Assembly: GCA_963205385.1 (NCBI GenBank)
Contig: CAUJKE010000115.1
Span: forward strand, 1-64,000
DNA length: 64,000 nucleotides
Direction of reading: 5' to 3'
Source: Planctomycetota bacterium
GTDB taxonomy: Bacteria > Planctomycetota > Planctomycetia > Pirellulales > Pirellulaceae
Within the stretch, counting starts at the first letter, position 1. Every line of letters starts with the position of its first letter. Of this stretch, positions 39,792 through 52,206 are shown in pieces. Under the pieces are notes generated by a model. The model saw only the letters and a program-made list of their open reading frames with translations. It was not told where the DNA came from and searched no databases. The translations under genes and the position numbers were made by a program.

Positions 39792-41999
39792 GTGAGCGCC
39801 AAACGTAGCAAGCGGAAGTCCGTCCCGACAACTGCCCCGTCATCTCCCCCCACATCCGCCGGCGCGTCATCCCCCGCCGCGGCCCCGTGGCAGCGGAGCT
39901 TGCCGGCGGTGGTGGTCGTTTGCATTTTGGTCGCGTGCTACCTGTTCGTCTTTTATCGCGCGCTCGATTTTCGCTTGGAAACGGCGCTCGGCATCTTGGC
40001 GCCGGATGCCATTGTGAGCGATTGGTTTGGCGAAAAAGGCGCGCCGCTGGCGTTCTTTGATCGCCTCCCGCTGCTGCTGATGGCCGTGGCCATCGTCGCG
40101 CTGGGCTGGACGACAGGAACTGTGTTCATTCGCGGCTGGAAGCTCGATCAACACCTGACACGGCTGGAGACGGAGCTATTTAGCATCGGCGTCGGCATGA
40201 GTTTGTGGTCGATCTGGACGTTGCTCGTTGGCTTGTTCGGCTTATTGTCACAAACGTGGCTCGTGTGGCTCCCGGGGATCGCGACCGCGTCGCTCGCAGG
40301 CTTTCAACTGGCCAGCCGGCAAGAACGTGAGCCGGCGACGGTGGCGCCGAAATGTGGAGGGCGCGGCGATTGGCTCTGGCCGAGTATGCTCGTGCTCGGT
40401 GTACCGTTTGTTCTGTTCTACCTCTGGGCGAGCTTACTCCCGCCGGTGACGCCGAGCGATTTCGACGCACGCGAGTATCACCTGCAAGTTCCCAAGGAAT
40501 GGTTCCTCGCGGGGCGCGTGACGTTCTTGCCGCACAATATCTACGGCAACATGCCGCTGGGGGCGGAGATGTTTCCGCTCTTGGCCATGACGATTGTTCC
40601 CGGCGACGATGGCTGGTGGTACGGCGCTTTGGTCGGCAAGTGTGTGATGGCGATTTTGAGCTTGTTCACCGGCGTCGCTCTCTTTGCCGCGGGACGAAGA
40701 ATCGGTTCGAACACCGCCGGCGTGGTCAGTGCGCTGGTCTATATCTCCACGCCGTGGATCTATCTGGTGAGCGTCTCCGGGCGCAACGAAGGAGTGCTGG
40801 CGTTTTATTTGGTGCTCGCGGTCTATGCCGTGTGGTTGTGGCGGCGCGCCAGCGGCGAGTCGCCGGCGCCAGGGGCGACCATTTCGCATCTGCTCAAACT
40901 GGCCGGTTTCATGGCTGGTTCGGCGGCGGCGATTAAATACCCGGCGCTGTTGTTCGTTGTCGCGCCGCTGGTGCTCGCGGTGACTTTTGGCCAGCGGCGC
41001 TTCGATTGGAAGTCCGGCCTGGTCTTCATGATCGGCGTGTTTGCCGCTAGTGGCTTGTGGTACGCCAAGAACTGGGCGCTAACCGGCAATCCGGTTTATC
41101 CGCTGGCCTATGCCGTTTTCGGTGGCGAGACGCGCACCGTCGAGAACAATGCCCAGTGGAGCGCGGCCCATCAGACGCCGCCGTTTTCCGCCGACGAGTT
41201 GGCGACCAGTGCGAGTCGCGTGCTACTCACAAGCCAGTGGCTTAGTCCGCTGCTGTGGCCGCTCGCCGCGCTGGCAGCGCTGGCGGTTCCGTATCGAAAA
41301 ACAGCCGTTTGGTTGGCGGCGCTCTTGGTGTTTTGGCTCGTCACGTGGTGGCTCTGCACCCATCGCATCGACCGCTTCTGGGTTCCGAGCCTCGTGCTGG
41401 TCGCGTGGCTCGCAGGCCTCGGCGCGACCTGGTCGCAGCATCAATTGTGGCGGCAAGTCGTGATCGCCATGCTGTTTTGGGGACTGGTCGCGAACTTCCT
41501 GCTGCTGAGCTCCGCCTGGTATGAAGAACCGGCGCAAGACGACTTGCCAAACAACCGCATCTTCGTCGCGCTCGACTGGCTGCGGCACGACCGGTTCGTC
41601 TCTCCGGCGGCGCATCGCTATTTGAACGCACACGCCCCCCGCAACTACAACACCCTCCTCGTCGGCGACGCCGAACCGTTCGACCTGACGATTCCGGTGA
41701 TCTACAACACCTGCTTCGACGAAGTCGCCTTCGATCGCATCTTCCAAGGCCGCACCCGCGAACAGCGCCTGCAAACGCTCCGCGACGAGCGGATCGCGTA
41801 CATCTACATCAACTGGGCCGAGATCCAGCGCTATCGCAGCGACGGCAACTACGGCTTCACCAACTACATCACGCCCCGCCAGGTGCATCAAGAATTGGTC
41901 AGCGAGCAGCAGCTCTTACGCCCAGTGGACGTCCCCGGCCTCAAGCCCAGTCGCGGCGAATTGTTTGAAGTGATCGGGGTTGTGCCGAAGCCGGAGTAG
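39792..41999 (+). CDS. Multi-pass membrane protein, glycosyltransferase-family-39-like
   Basis: GTG start at 39792; about 10 hydrophobic segments; [38 protein letters not shown]. Confidence 0.65.
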   Translation: MSAKRSKRKSVPTTAPSSPPTSAGASSPAAAPWQRSLPAVVVVCILVACYLFVFYRALDFRLETALGILAPDAIVSDWFGEKGAPLAFFDRLPLLLMAVAIVALGWTTGTVFIRGWKLDQHLTRLETELFSIGVGMSLWSIWTLLVGLFGLLSQTWLVWLPGIATASLAGFQLASRQEREPATVAPKCGGRGDWLWPSMLVLGVPFVLFYLWASLLPPVTPSDFDAREYHLQVPKEWFLAGRVTFLPHNIYGNMPLGAEMFPLLAMTIVPGDDGWWYGALVGKCVMAILSLFTGVALFAAGRRIGSNTAGVVSALVYISTPWIYLVSVSGRNEGVLAFYLVLAVYAVWLWRRASGESPAPGATISHLLKLAGFMAGSAAAIKYPALLFVVAPLVLAVTFGQRRFDWKSGLVFMIGVFAASGLWYAKNWALTGNPVYPLAYAVFGGETRTVENNAQWSAAHQTPPFSADELATSASRVLLTSQWLSPLLWPLAALAALAVPYRKTAVWLAALLVFWLVTWWLCTHRIDRFWVPSLVLVAWLAGLGATWSQHQLWRQVVIAMLFWGLVANFLLLSSAWYEEPAQDDLPNNRIFVALDWLRHDRFVSPAAHRYLNAHAPRNYNTLLVGDAEPFDLTIPVIYNTCFDEVAFDRIFQGRTREQRLQTLRDERIAYIYINWAEIQRYRSDGNYGFTNYITPRQVHQELVSEQQLLRPVDVPGLKPSRGELFEVIGVVPKPE

Positions 42000-42173
42000 G
42001 CCCAGCAGACCCGACGCTCCGCGCGCGAAATCATCTCCCGGAGCGAGCTACGCATGGTGCTAGCACCGCAATGATTGCTCTTGTCGATCCCGCCCACTTG
42101 GCATAAGTTAGCTCCACCTCGACGCGGTCGAGGGCACGTCACGGAAGACTTGCAACGTAAGTGAGAGCCGGGA

Positions 42174-44276
42174 ATGAATCGACTTGGAGAGCCGTTGTTT
42201 TCGCCGCCGCGCTGGGACGTTCAAGCAACGACCAGCTATCGCGAAGGCGCAAGCGTAGAAACCACCAACCTCGCCGGCGCCAACGTAGCACCCGCTATCG
42301 AGCGCACGCGCGCGTGGCTGCTCGCCCAGCAACATCCAGACGGCCATTGGTGCGGTGAACTGGAAGGGGATACGATCCTCGAGAGCGAGTACATTCTGCT
42401 GCTCGCGTTTCTGGGCCGCGAGCATTCGCTCGAAGCAACCCAGGCGGCCAACTATCTGCTCGCGCAACAACTCCCCTGCGGCGGTTGGGGCATGTATCCC
42501 GGGAGTGGGCCGGAGATTAGCGGGAGCGTCAAGGCGTACTTCGCGCTCAAGCTGACCGGGCACGATCCCGACGCCCCCTACATGCGCCGCGCGCGGCAAT
42601 GTATTCGCAAGCAGGGCGGCGCGGATGCCGTCAACAGCTTCACGCGGTTTTATCTCGCACTCTTGGGACAGATTTCGTACGAGCATTGCCCGGCCGTTCC
42701 ACCGGAGATCATGCTGCTGCCGAAATGGTCGCCGATCAACATTTATCGCATGAGTGCCTGGAGCCGCACGATTGTCGTGCCGCTGTCGATCATGTGGGCG
42801 CATCGCCCGGTCCGCGCGGTGGAACCAGAGCGCGGCATTCGTGAACTGTTTCTGAAGGAGCCTGCCGAGTGGCCGGCGCTCCGTTGCCCGGGACTACAAC
42901 AGCGCACCGGCTTCTTCTCGTGGGACAACTTCTTTCGCACGGCCGACCGGACGCTAAAGAACCTCGAACGCCGCGGTCTGCGACCGCTGCGCGAGCGCGC
43001 GTTGAGCGCGGCGAAGTCGTGGATGGTCGAGCGGTTCGCCAAGAGCGAAGGGCTGGGGGCGATTTTCCCGCCGATCATCTGGAGCATTATCGCCCTCAAA
43101 TGCCTGGGCTATGCCGATGATAGCCCGGAAGTCGAATACAACCAGCGGGAACTGCAGAAGCTGACGATCCAAGAGGGGCAGTTACTGCGCTTGCAACCGT
43201 GCAAGTCACCGGTGTGGGATACGGCGATCGCGCTGCGGGCGCTCGATGCAGCCGGCGAGGAGCCGAGTTCGCCGGCGGTGGAAAAGTCCGTGGATTGGCT
43301 GCTGGCCAGGGAAGTGCGGCAGAAAGGGGACTGGGCGGAGTATGTGCAGGCAGAACCGGCAGGCTGGTACTTCGAACACGCCAACGAGTTCTATCCGGAC
43401 GTCGATGACACGATCATGGTGCTGATGGCGCTGCGCCGGCAGTTGCCGGAAGTGACGGCGCTCGCGGCGCCTGGGGAATCCAACCCAGCTTCCAGTTCGC
43501 TACTGGTGGAGCACGCAGCGCAAAGCAGAAAGGTCGCCCGCGCGCAGATTCTGCAGATTGAAAAGATCATGCGTCCATCGCGGCGGGCCATCGATTGGCT
43601 GCTGGCGATGCAGAATCGCGACGGCGGTTGGGGCGCGTTCGATAAGGATAACGACGCCGAGTTCCTCTGCCATGTGCCATTTGCCGATCACAACGCGATG
43701 ATCGACCCGAGTACGCCAGACATCACCGGCCGCGTTCTGGAAGCGCTCGGCCACTGGGGCTATCGCCCCGGCCACCGCGCGGTTGATCGGGCCGTTGCTT
43801 ACGTTCGGCAGCAGCAGGAGTCCGATGGAAGTTGGTTCGGCCGTTGGGGTGTGAACTACATCTACGGCACATGGCAATGTTTGGTCGGTCTGCGCGCGAT
43901 CGGCGTCGCGCCGTTCGATCCAGCTATGCAACGGGGGGCGAAATGGCTGATGGTCATGCAGCAAGCCAGCGGCGCGTGGGGCGAATCGGCGGACAGTTAT
44001 GAAGATCCCGACTTGCGCGGGCAAGGTCCGGCGACTGCTTCGCAAACCGCTTGGGCCCTACTGGGATTAATGGCGGCGGGGCACGCGGACCATGCGGCCG
44101 TTGCGCGGGGCGTGCAATGGCTCACGCGGACGCAGCGCGCCGACGGCGCGTGGGACGAGCCCTACTTCACCGGCACCGGCTTTCCCCGCGTGTTTTACTT
44201 GCGTTATCACTACTATCCAATCTACTTCCCGCTGCTCGCGCTCGGTCAGTATCGCCAGTTGAAGGAGCGCGCATGA
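42174..44276 (+). CDS. shc: Squalene-hopene cyclase
   Basis: Repeated QW motifs ([41 protein letters not shown]); DVDDT catalytic motif. Confidence 0.96.
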   Translation: MNRLGEPLFSPPRWDVQATTSYREGASVETTNLAGANVAPAIERTRAWLLAQQHPDGHWCGELEGDTILESEYILLLAFLGREHSLEATQAANYLLAQQLPCGGWGMYPGSGPEISGSVKAYFALKLTGHDPDAPYMRRARQCIRKQGGADAVNSFTRFYLALLGQISYEHCPAVPPEIMLLPKWSPINIYRMSAWSRTIVVPLSIMWAHRPVRAVEPERGIRELFLKEPAEWPALRCPGLQQRTGFFSWDNFFRTADRTLKNLERRGLRPLRERALSAAKSWMVERFAKSEGLGAIFPPIIWSIIALKCLGYADDSPEVEYNQRELQKLTIQEGQLLRLQPCKSPVWDTAIALRALDAAGEEPSSPAVEKSVDWLLAREVRQKGDWAEYVQAEPAGWYFEHANEFYPDVDDTIMVLMALRRQLPEVTALAAPGESNPASSSLLVEHAAQSRKVARAQILQIEKIMRPSRRAIDWLLAMQNRDGGWGAFDKDNDAEFLCHVPFADHNAMIDPSTPDITGRVLEALGHWGYRPGHRAVDRAVAYVRQQQESDGSWFGRWGVNYIYGTWQCLVGLRAIGVAPFDPAMQRGAKWLMVMQQASGAWGESADSYEDPDLRGQGPATASQTAWALLGLMAAGHADHAAVARGVQWLTRTQRADGAWDEPYFTGTGFPRVFYLRYHYYPIYFPLLALGQYRQLKERA

Positions 44277-45412
44277 GCGTCCCGTTTTCGCAAGCCTGGA
44301 CGGTCGCCACCTACGTCCTCAAGCAACAACTGCTGCGCCGCAAGCGCTATCCGCTGGTGCTAATGTTAGAGCCGCTTTTTCGCTGCAATCTGGCTTGCGC
44401 TGGCTGCGGCAAAATTCAGTTCCCGGCGGAAGTGCTCAAGCAAAATCTCTCGCCTGAGCAGTGTTTCGCGGCGGTGGAAGAGTGCGGCGCGCCAATCGTT
44501 TCGATTCCCGGCGGCGAACCGCTGTTGCATCCGCAGATCGCCGAAATCGTCGCGGGACTCGTGGCGCGGAAGAAGTTTGTCTACCTCTGCACGAACGCGA
44601 TCAAACTCGAAGCAGCCCTCGATCAATTCCAGCCTTCCAAGTATCTCGCGTTTTCGGTGCATCTGGATGGCCAGCGCGAAACGCACGATCAAGCGGTCTG
44701 TCGCGACGGGATCTACGACATCGCGGTTCAGGCGATCAAGGCGGCGCGGCAACGCGGCTTTCGCGTCACCACGAACTCCACGTTCTTTCTGGGGACCGAC
44801 ACGGTCGCGATGCGAAAGTTCTTCGACGAGATGATGACGCTCGGCGTGGAAGCGATGATGATCTCGCCGGGGTACAGCTACGAAAAGGCGCCCGACCAAG
44901 AACACTTCCTGCGCCGCGAGCAAACCGAGTCGCTCTTTCGCCGCCTCTTAGAGCACGGGCGAAAGACATGGCGCTTCAATCAAACGCCGTTGTTCCTCGA
45001 ATTCCTGCAAGGCAAATACGACTTGGAATGCACGCCGTGGGGGAATCCCACCTACAACATCTTTGGCTGGCAGAAACCGTGCTATTTGCTGGGCGAAGGG
45101 CATGTCTCTTCGTTTCGCGAACTGATGGAAGACACCGCCTGGGAGAACTACGGCCACACCAGCGGCAACCCCAGTTGCCGCGATTGCATGGTGCATTGTG
45201 GTTATGAACCGAGCGCCGTGAGTGCGACGTTTGGCTCGCTCCGCGGGTTCATGCACACCGCGCGCGTCACGCTGCGCGACTGGTGGCGGCGTGAAGAGTC
45301 CGGTTCCACGGAAAGCGTGGAAATTCCCGCGGCGGCCGCGGTTTCCGCTCCGCATCTTCCCAGCGGAGCGCGCCGTTCCGCGGATTTCGTGGAATTGCCG
45401 GTGCTGCGCTAA
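44273..45412 (+). CDS. hpnH: Radical SAM HpnH (adenosyl-hopene synthesis)
   Basis: ATGA overlap with shc; [46 protein letters not shown]. Confidence 0.93.
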   Translation: MSVPFSQAWTVATYVLKQQLLRRKRYPLVLMLEPLFRCNLACAGCGKIQFPAEVLKQNLSPEQCFAAVEECGAPIVSIPGGEPLLHPQIAEIVAGLVARKKFVYLCTNAIKLEAALDQFQPSKYLAFSVHLDGQRETHDQAVCRDGIYDIAVQAIKAARQRGFRVTTNSTFFLGTDTVAMRKFFDEMMTLGVEAMMISPGYSYEKAPDQEHFLRREQTESLFRRLLEHGRKTWRFNQTPLFLEFLQGKYDLECTPWGNPTYNIFGWQKPCYLLGEGHVSSFRELMEDTAWENYGHTSGNPSCRDCMVHCGYEPSAVSATFGSLRGFMHTARVTLRDWWRREESGSTESVEIPAAAAVSAPHLPSGARRSADFVELPVLR

Positions 45413-45511
45413 TGAATGGAGAGAGCGCTGCCGTCGCGTGCGGCGCGGCACCGCTTGAGGTATAATCCAAGGCCCCACTTGCCTTCATTCCTCCTACCTC
45501 AGCAGGCGCTC

Positions 45512-46726
45512 ATGAATCGCAAAGAGTTTCTTCAAGTCGCGACCGCGGGAACACTCGCCGCCGGCTGGATGGCGTCCACCGCAGGCGCCCAGACGAACAA
45601 GGCGGACGACGCCCCAGCAGCACTCCAGTTCACGAGCTCGCCTGTGCTCACGAACGTTGGCGACGACGGCCTGACGGTGATCGTCGGCGTTAATCAAACC
45701 TCGGCGGCCAAAGTGGAGTATGGCGAAACGCCAGAACTGGGCCAGGTTGCGTATGGCGCCGCCGGCGGTCTCCGTTCTTACGCCGACCGCGTCCACAAGA
45801 TTCGCTTGACCGGCCTTAAGCCAGGCGCGAAATATCACTACCGCGTCGTCGCGCAGCAAGTGAAGTTCCACAACGCTTACAAGATCGAGCGGAGTGCGGA
45901 GATCGCGGACCAGACGCGGGAATTCCGGACGCTCAACAGTCGCGGCGACAACTGCCGTTTTGTGATTTGGAACGACACGCACGACCGCGCGGAGACGCTC
46001 GCCGCCGTACACGCGGCGACGGAGAAACTGCGCCCCGATTTTTTGGTCTGGAATGGCGACATCTCCAATGACATCAGCAGCGAGGAGCAAATCACGCGGC
46101 TGTTTCTGTCGCCGGGCAAAGACTTGCCGTATGCCGCGAACACGCCGCTAATGCTCGTGCGCGGCAATCATGATGTGCGCGGCGCGGCCGCGCGCGAGCT
46201 TCCGCGGTATACCGACACGCCTGGCGAACTCCCTTACTATTCGTTTCGTCACGGACCGGTCGCCATGATCGTGCTCGACACCGGCGAAGATAAGCCGGAC
46301 GACCACCCCGTCTACGCGGGGCTGAACGACTTCCGCGCGTTTCGCGCTATGCAACGTCAGTGGCTGGCGAGCGAGATCAAAAAGCCGGAAGTCGCCACCG
46401 CGCCGATTCGCGTGGTTTGCTGCCACATTCCGCTCGCCTGGTCGCGGCCGCAGGATGCTGGCTGGTGGTGCGCCGATGGCTGCGACCAATGGCACGACTT
46501 GCTCGTGCAAGCCGGCGTCTCGCTCGTGATCAGCGGGCATACCCACCAGTGGGCGCACCTGCCGCCGGAAGGGGATCGCCCCTACCATCAGTTGATCGGC
46601 GGCGGGCCGGCGCTTGCGCAGGCGACTTACATCCTGGGAGAATGCGCCGGCGGAAAACTCATCATCGATCAACGACGCCTACAAACCGACGCCTCGCTGG
46701 CGAAGATCGAATTACCCGCGGCATGA
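45512..46726 (+). CDS. Secreted metallophosphoesterase with purple acid phosphatase-like N-terminal domain
   Basis: FVIWNDTHDRAETLAA; FLVWNGDISND; LVRGNHDVRG; VISGHTHQW. Confidence 0.9.
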   Translation: MNRKEFLQVATAGTLAAGWMASTAGAQTNKADDAPAALQFTSSPVLTNVGDDGLTVIVGVNQTSAAKVEYGETPELGQVAYGAAGGLRSYADRVHKIRLTGLKPGAKYHYRVVAQQVKFHNAYKIERSAEIADQTREFRTLNSRGDNCRFVIWNDTHDRAETLAAVHAATEKLRPDFLVWNGDISNDISSEEQITRLFLSPGKDLPYAANTPLMLVRGNHDVRGAAARELPRYTDTPGELPYYSFRHGPVAMIVLDTGEDKPDDHPVYAGLNDFRAFRAMQRQWLASEIKKPEVATAPIRVVCCHIPLAWSRPQDAGWWCADGCDQWHDLLVQAGVSLVISGHTHQWAHLPPEGDRPYHQLIGGGPALAQATYILGECAGGKLIIDQRRLQTDASLAKIELPAA

Positions 46727-46776
46727 ATTGCCGGCGGCGTCATGAGTTCGCCGCGCTTTGCTGCTACAATGGAACC

Positions 46777-47667
46777 ATGTTGCAATGGGTATTACATCAG
46801 TGGTTACGTCAAACGGCGCACCAAAAGGTGATGGAGTCCGTCGCCGCCGCGGCGCAGCAAGTGCGCGACGGGGCGACGGAACCTGAGGCGGACGAAACGA
46901 GCGAACCGACGCCGCCGTGCGATATCGCGCTCTTGTTCGCGCTGCAAATTGAAGCCGCGGGCATTTTGGATGCCGCGCCGCACCTAACGACGCTCCGCAA
47001 TGCCACGTTCGTCGAACATCTGGGAGCGTGGCAGAAGAAGCAGATCGTGGTCGCGGAGTGTGGGGTGGGGCAGAAGGCCGCCGCGCAAGCCACGGCGGAT
47101 GTGATCGCGCTCCACCAACCGCAGTGGGTCGTTTCGGCAGGCTTCGCCGGCGCGCTTGTCGAGGAACTGCCGCGCGGGCATATGCTGATGCCGGATGTGA
47201 TCGTCGATGAAGAAGGAAGCGAGTCGAGCGTCGGCTTCAACCTCTCGGCGGAAGCGCTCGCGCAGTCGCCTAAGCTGCACGTCGGCAAGTTGCTCACGGT
47301 GAACGAAGTGGTTCGCACTGCAGAACAGAAACGAGCCCTTGCCGAGCGATATCAGGCCGTGGCGGTCGATATGGAAACCGCCGCGATTGCCCGCGTCTGT
47401 CGCGAGCAGAAGACGCGGTTCCTGTCGATTCGGATCATCAGCGATGCGCTGGATGACGAACTGCCGCTGGAGATTGAAGCCTTGATGCAGCCCGGCACGC
47501 TCGCCCGCAAAGCGGGGCGTTTGGCCGGCGCGCTGTGGAATCGCCCCAGTAGCGTCAAGGACATGTGGCAGTTGCGCGAGGACGCGATTAAGTACGCCGA
47601 TCGCCTGGCGAAGTTCCTGCGCGGCGTGCTGCCGCAGTTGCCGGGACATGTGGGGAATTTGGAGTAA
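46777..47667 (+). CDS. Phosphorylase-superfamily protein; candidate hopanoid phosphorylase HpnG by context
   Basis: DIALLFALQIEAAGIL, VVSAGFAGALVEELPRG, AVDMETAAIARVC; follows shc-hpnH. Confidence 0.75.
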   Translation: MLQWVLHQWLRQTAHQKVMESVAAAAQQVRDGATEPEADETSEPTPPCDIALLFALQIEAAGILDAAPHLTTLRNATFVEHLGAWQKKQIVVAECGVGQKAAAQATADVIALHQPQWVVSAGFAGALVEELPRGHMLMPDVIVDEEGSESSVGFNLSAEALAQSPKLHVGKLLTVNEVVRTAEQKRALAERYQAVAVDMETAAIARVCREQKTRFLSIRIISDALDDELPLEIEALMQPGTLARKAGRLAGALWNRPSSVKDMWQLREDAIKYADRLAKFLRGVLPQLPGHVGNLE

Positions 47668-47688
47668 CAGGCACCGCAATCCTGCCCC

Positions 47689-50226
47689 CTACTTCGCCCC
47701 ATGATGCTGGCGCACTCGCCACGCATTGTCTTGCCAGGTTTCGACCGTGAGCGACGTCGGCGTCGCGATGAACTGCACGGCGTTTTCGTGGGCGGTGTGG
47801 ACGACTTCCGCGCCATAGCTGCGATACGCATCCATCACCACGCTGGCGTCGCGGGCGCGCGAGCCGCTGATGATGACCCACTGGGGCGTCGACCACTGGG
47901 CGAAGCCGCGCGGGTTGCTGCGGGCGCTGCCGTGATGCGGCGCCATCACCATGTCGCAGTGCAGCGGAAGTTCAGCGAGCACGTCATCGAGCCCCGGCGT
48001 TTCCAAGTCGCCAGGCAATAGGATCCGTTGGCCTGCGAATTCCACCAGCAGGACGAGGCTATTGGCGTTGTCGCTCCCCGGCACGCCGCGCCGCGGCGGA
48101 TGGAGGATCTCGCCGTGAACCGCGCCGCCCAAGTTGAGCGTGTCGCCGCCGTGAAGCGTGACGATCGGCACGTGCCGCGCCGTGATCGCCTCGTGCAGCA
48201 TCTTGACGCCTTGAGGCTCAAACTGAAACATGACCGGCGAGACGAAGACTCGCTTCACGGTGAAGCGCTCGAGCAACTCCGGCAGCGCGTTGTAATGATC
48301 GGCGTCGGCGTGCGAGATCATGACGGCGTCCAGCGTTGTAATGCCGCGCGACCAGAGCACGGCCGAAATCGTTTCCGCCCCACCGCCCGGCGTTCCCATG
48401 TGACCGGCGTCGTACAGCAACGTGCCGCCGTCGGGAAATTCCAAGAGGACGCTTGTGCCATGCCCGACCGCGATGAACGTGCAACGGAGTTCGGGCTCTT
48501 TTGCCGTCCATTGACGAAGCGGAGAACGCACGCTGGCGGCAAAGCCAATCGCCGTCCAGACGACCAGGATCGTGAGCGTCCATAGCTTTTTCGAAGGGAG
48601 TCGCGGCGAAACAACGTAGATCGCCAGCACGAAATAAAACCCCAGCACCCACCACAGCGCCGGCCCCGGCAACCACTGGTAACTCCCCGGAAAGCGCTCA
48701 CCGTAGGCAATGCTCCCTTCGACGAAGCTCAACAAAAAGTCACACACCCACCCGCAAACCGCGCCCACCGGCGGCAGCAGCCAGCCGATCGTCAGTGTCG
48801 CAAAACCGAAATAGAGCGCCAATGAGATCGGCAGCCACAGCAGCGAGTTGAGCACCAGCGCCGCAGGCGACATGACGTGAAAGCGATACATGGTCAGCGG
48901 CAAGGCAATGGTCCACACAACCGCGCCGGTGAGCCACAACCGGAACCCATACGACGCCGCGGCGGTGGAAAATCGCCACCACAGGGGGCGCGTGCTCGCG
49001 ATGAGTCGGTCGAGCGGATCGGCAGGACGTTTTCGCACCAACAGTGGCCCCGCGTAGATCAAGGTGGCCACCGCCAGGAACGATAGCTGCGTGCCGACTT
49101 GAAACAACTGCGTCGGATTCATCAGCAGCACCACCAAACCGCCGGCGGCGAGTGCATTCAGCGGCGCGGCGGAGCGTCCGAGCCAGCGGCCCAGCGCGAA
49201 AATACTGACGAGAATCGCCGCGCGCACCACCGGCGGATGCGCTTCGGTGATGAGTGCGTAGAGCGTTACGAAAACGATTGCCGCGACAATCGCCCAGCGG
49301 CGGCTGAGCAAGCCGGTGCGCGTGAACATCCAAAAGCCATACGCCAGGATGCCGACATGCACACCGCTGATCGCGAGGAGGTGAATCATGCCGGTCAGAA
49401 AGAACCGCTGCGTTTGTTCGTAGCCCAGTTGCTCGCGCGCGCCGACGAGCAGTCCCGCGGCGAGCCCGGCGCGCGCCGGGTGAATGTGTTGCCACAGTTC
49501 GCGGTGCAACGTTTGCCGTAACTTTCCAAGTAACCGCCGGGGCCTCCACGCGCTGCCTGATTTCAAAATCGTGACGCAGTCCGGCGAGGGGCTTTGCAGG
49601 CGCACGAGTTGACGATCGACCCGTTCGTGCGCCGCGGCATCGAACTCGCCTGGGTTGGCCGCCGGCGGGACGCGGTTCATGAGCGCCAGGATCGCCAGTC
49701 GATCGCCGGCTTGCACGGTTAGCAAATGGCCATCGACAACGAGCGTGGCCTGGCCGCTAGCGGTTCGCCAGGCGGTTCCGTCGCGCACGGCGAGCACGCG
49801 TATGGAGACCTGGCACGTATCCCCTTGCGGAATCGAGCGGAGCGGGTCGAGCTTGGGCGCCGATCGCCAGCGGACTCCACTCATGGCCTCCGCTTCGAGA
49901 CAGACCGGCGTCACGTCGAGCGTCGCATAACGCCCGATCTCGTCCTCTGGATACAGGTGCCAACACGCATGATGCCACGCCGCCATGCCAGTCGCGTAGC
50001 CGAGCAGCAGCCACACAAACGCCACGCGGTGCGCGCGCAGCACAAACAACAGTAACCAGATGAGTAGCGCCGCAATTGCCAGCCGCCACCAGACGCCTGC
50101 GGCAAGCTCGCAGTATCGATCCGCCACGACGCCGGCGATCGCGGCTGCTAGCAGCACGACCAGCGGTTGCCGCTGGGCGGCGGTCGCATTGGCGGATAGC
50201 AGTTCTGGATCGATGACAGTGGACAT
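47689..50226 (-). CDS. comEC: ComEC/Rec2 family DNA-internalisation protein
   Basis: MIHLLAISGVHVGILAYGFW competence motif; C-terminal MBL domain ISHADADHYNALPEL, MAPHHGSARSN. Confidence 0.93.
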   Translation of the reverse strand: MSTVIDPELLSANATAAQRQPLVVLLAAAIAGVVADRYCELAAGVWWRLAIAALLIWLLLFVLRAHRVAFVWLLLGYATGMAAWHHACWHLYPEDEIGRYATLDVTPVCLEAEAMSGVRWRSAPKLDPLRSIPQGDTCQVSIRVLAVRDGTAWRTASGQATLVVDGHLLTVQAGDRLAILALMNRVPPAANPGEFDAAAHERVDRQLVRLQSPSPDCVTILKSGSAWRPRRLLGKLRQTLHRELWQHIHPARAGLAAGLLVGAREQLGYEQTQRFFLTGMIHLLAISGVHVGILAYGFWMFTRTGLLSRRWAIVAAIVFVTLYALITEAHPPVVRAAILVSIFALGRWLGRSAAPLNALAAGGLVVLLMNPTQLFQVGTQLSFLAVATLIYAGPLLVRKRPADPLDRLIASTRPLWWRFSTAAASYGFRLWLTGAVVWTIALPLTMYRFHVMSPAALVLNSLLWLPISLALYFGFATLTIGWLLPPVGAVCGWVCDFLLSFVEGSIAYGERFPGSYQWLPGPALWWVLGFYFVLAIYVVSPRLPSKKLWTLTILVVWTAIGFAASVRSPLRQWTAKEPELRCTFIAVGHGTSVLLEFPDGGTLLYDAGHMGTPGGGAETISAVLWSRGITTLDAVMISHADADHYNALPELLERFTVKRVFVSPVMFQFEPQGVKMLHEAITARHVPIVTLHGGDTLNLGGAVHGEILHPPRRGVPGSDNANSLVLLVEFAGQRILLPGDLETPGLDDVLAELPLHCDMVMAPHHGSARSNPRGFAQWSTPQWVIISGSRARDASVVMDAYRSYGAEVVHTAHENAVQFIATPTSLTVETWQDNAWRVRQHHGAK

Positions 50227-50423
50227 CGGGCAGGCTTCCCGGCCGCAAAATTGCCATGTTGAGGCGAATTTACGGCGGAAACCGGCGTTTTGCAACGATT
50301 TTTCCGGCCTGCGCAAAAATTCCGCGCCGCGTGACCGCACGTGTCACGACTTCCGCGATAAGTCTGTTGTCGGGGGCGAGAACGGTGCTCGCCGCGATCA
50401 ACACTTACGAACAGGATGCTGCA

Positions 50424-50672
50424 ATGTTGACCAAATACTATGTGGAATCAGGCCGGTACCTCCGCGTGATCGTGCTCGCCACGGATGCCCTGGACGCGAT
50501 GCTCAAAGCGTTTACGCTGGAACAGGACGAAGACCGCCCGCTGCGCTTGGCCGACCTGGTGATCGTCAACGAGCGGGGCTTTGTGTGGGATCGCGACAAT
50601 CACGAACTCTACGGCGACGAGTTCGTGCTGCCGACGGCACTGTTGCTAGGCGCCTCGGAGGATGCCCGTTGA
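50424..50672 (+). CDS. Small hypothetical protein
   Basis: MLTKYYVESGRYLRVIVLATDALDAMLKAFTLEQ...; divergent to comEC. Confidence 0.5.
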   Translation: MLTKYYVESGRYLRVIVLATDALDAMLKAFTLEQDEDRPLRLADLVIVNERGFVWDRDNHELYGDEFVLPTALLLGASEDAR

Positions 50673-50685
50673 AGGCGAGACAACG

Positions 50686-51897
50686 TTAGGATCGCAACCG
50701 CGCGACTTCGGCCGCATCCTTTTCACCACGGCCGGAGAGACAGACGACGACATGCTCATCCGGCGCGCGTTGCGCCGCAATCTCCATCGCGGCGCTAATG
50801 GCGTGCGAGCTTTCGAGGGCGGGGATGATTCCTTCGCACCGCGCGAGCGCGTCGAACGCGGCCAGCGCTTGAGTGTCCTGGCAGAACGTATAGCGGACGC
50901 GGCCGGTGTCTTTCCAATAGCTATGCTCGGGGCCGACGCCGGGATAGTCGAGTCCCGCGGAGACCGAATGCACGTCGCACGTTTGCCCGTCCTCGTCCTG
51001 CATCACATAACTAAAGCTGCCGTGCAGAACGCCTGGCGAGCCATAGGTCAGGGTTGACGCGTGGTCGCCTGCCTGACTGCCGCGCCCGCCGGCTTCCACC
51101 CCGACGAGTTCCACCTCTTCATCCTCCACAAACGGATAGAACATGCCTGCGGCATTGCTCCCCCCGCCGACGCAGGCGACCACGACATCCGGCAAGCGGC
51201 CGATGCGTTCGAGCGATTGCGCGCGGGCTTCGCGGCCGATGACCGCTTGAAAGTCGCGCACGATTTGCGGGAACGGATGCGGCCCGACGACCGAGCCGAT
51301 GATGTAGTGCGTCGTCTCCACGCTCGACATCCAATCGCGCATCGCCTCGTTGATGGCGTCCCGCAATGTTCTGGAACCGCTCGTCACCGGGCGAACTTCC
51401 GCCCCGAGCAACTTCATGCTGAACACGTTGGGCGCTTGACGACGGATATCTTCTTCCCCCATGTACACCACGCAAGGGAGTCCGAATCGCGCGCATGCCG
51501 TCGCCGTCGCGACGCCGTGTTGCCCCGCGCCGGTTTCCGCAATCACGCGCTGCTTTCCCATTTGCAGCGTGAGGAGCGTCTGTCCCAGCGTGTTGTTGAT
51601 CTTGTGGGCGCCGGTATGGTTGAGATCTTCCCGCTTCAGCCAGATTTTCGCGCCGCCGGCCTTCGCGGTCAGGCGCGGGGCAAAGTAAAGCGGGGAAGGG
51701 CGGCCAACGTAGTTTTGCAACAAGTCGTCCAACTGGGCCTGAAAGGCGGGATCGCGCTTCGCCTTGGCGTACTCCGCCGTCAATTCCTCCAGCGCCCGCG
51801 TGAGCGTCTCCGGTACATACCGCCCCCCAAAGTCGCCGAACCGGCCGCTAACATCGGGAACCTGAGACGAAGCCTTGGACGCCGGGGAAGTACTCAT
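50686..51897 (-). CDS. trpB: Tryptophan synthase beta subunit
   Basis: [43 protein letters not shown]. Confidence 0.96.
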   Translation of the reverse strand: MSTSPASKASSQVPDVSGRFGDFGGRYVPETLTRALEELTAEYAKAKRDPAFQAQLDDLLQNYVGRPSPLYFAPRLTAKAGGAKIWLKREDLNHTGAHKINNTLGQTLLTLQMGKQRVIAETGAGQHGVATATACARFGLPCVVYMGEEDIRRQAPNVFSMKLLGAEVRPVTSGSRTLRDAINEAMRDWMSSVETTHYIIGSVVGPHPFPQIVRDFQAVIGREARAQSLERIGRLPDVVVACVGGGSNAAGMFYPFVEDEEVELVGVEAGGRGSQAGDHASTLTYGSPGVLHGSFSYVMQDEDGQTCDVHSVSAGLDYPGVGPEHSYWKDTGRVRYTFCQDTQALAAFDALARCEGIIPALESSHAISAAMEIAAQRAPDEHVVVCLSGRGEKDAAEVARLRS

Positions 51898-52121
51898 GAG
51901 CAGGTTTTTCGCGGGGAAGTGGGAGCAAGGGAATCCTCCATTTTGGCCAAAGCGGCAGGCCGGTCAAGGCTGGTGAGGGCTGAGAAATGTTTCATAGATC
52001 ACTATGCGCTGGTATGCTCTGGGAATTGCAATTCCCTGTCACTCCCTAAAAACGTGAGTTCCATGAAGCCCAGGCGGCTTGCCGCAGGCCTGCCAACGCC
52101 GCCATGCCTGGAGACGTGCCA

Positions 52122-52206
52122 GGGCGACCGTTTCCAAACCGCCAGCAGTCCCTCGGCCTTGCGAGTCGAACATGACAAGCCGAGAGAAAAGGACGGCAAC
52201 ATGCAT
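52122..52206 (+). repeat. Dispersed repeat family C, copy 1
   Basis: ...AGTCCCTCGGCCTTGCGAGTCGAACATGACAAGCCGAGAGAAAAGGACGGCAACAT... Confidence 0.85.
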
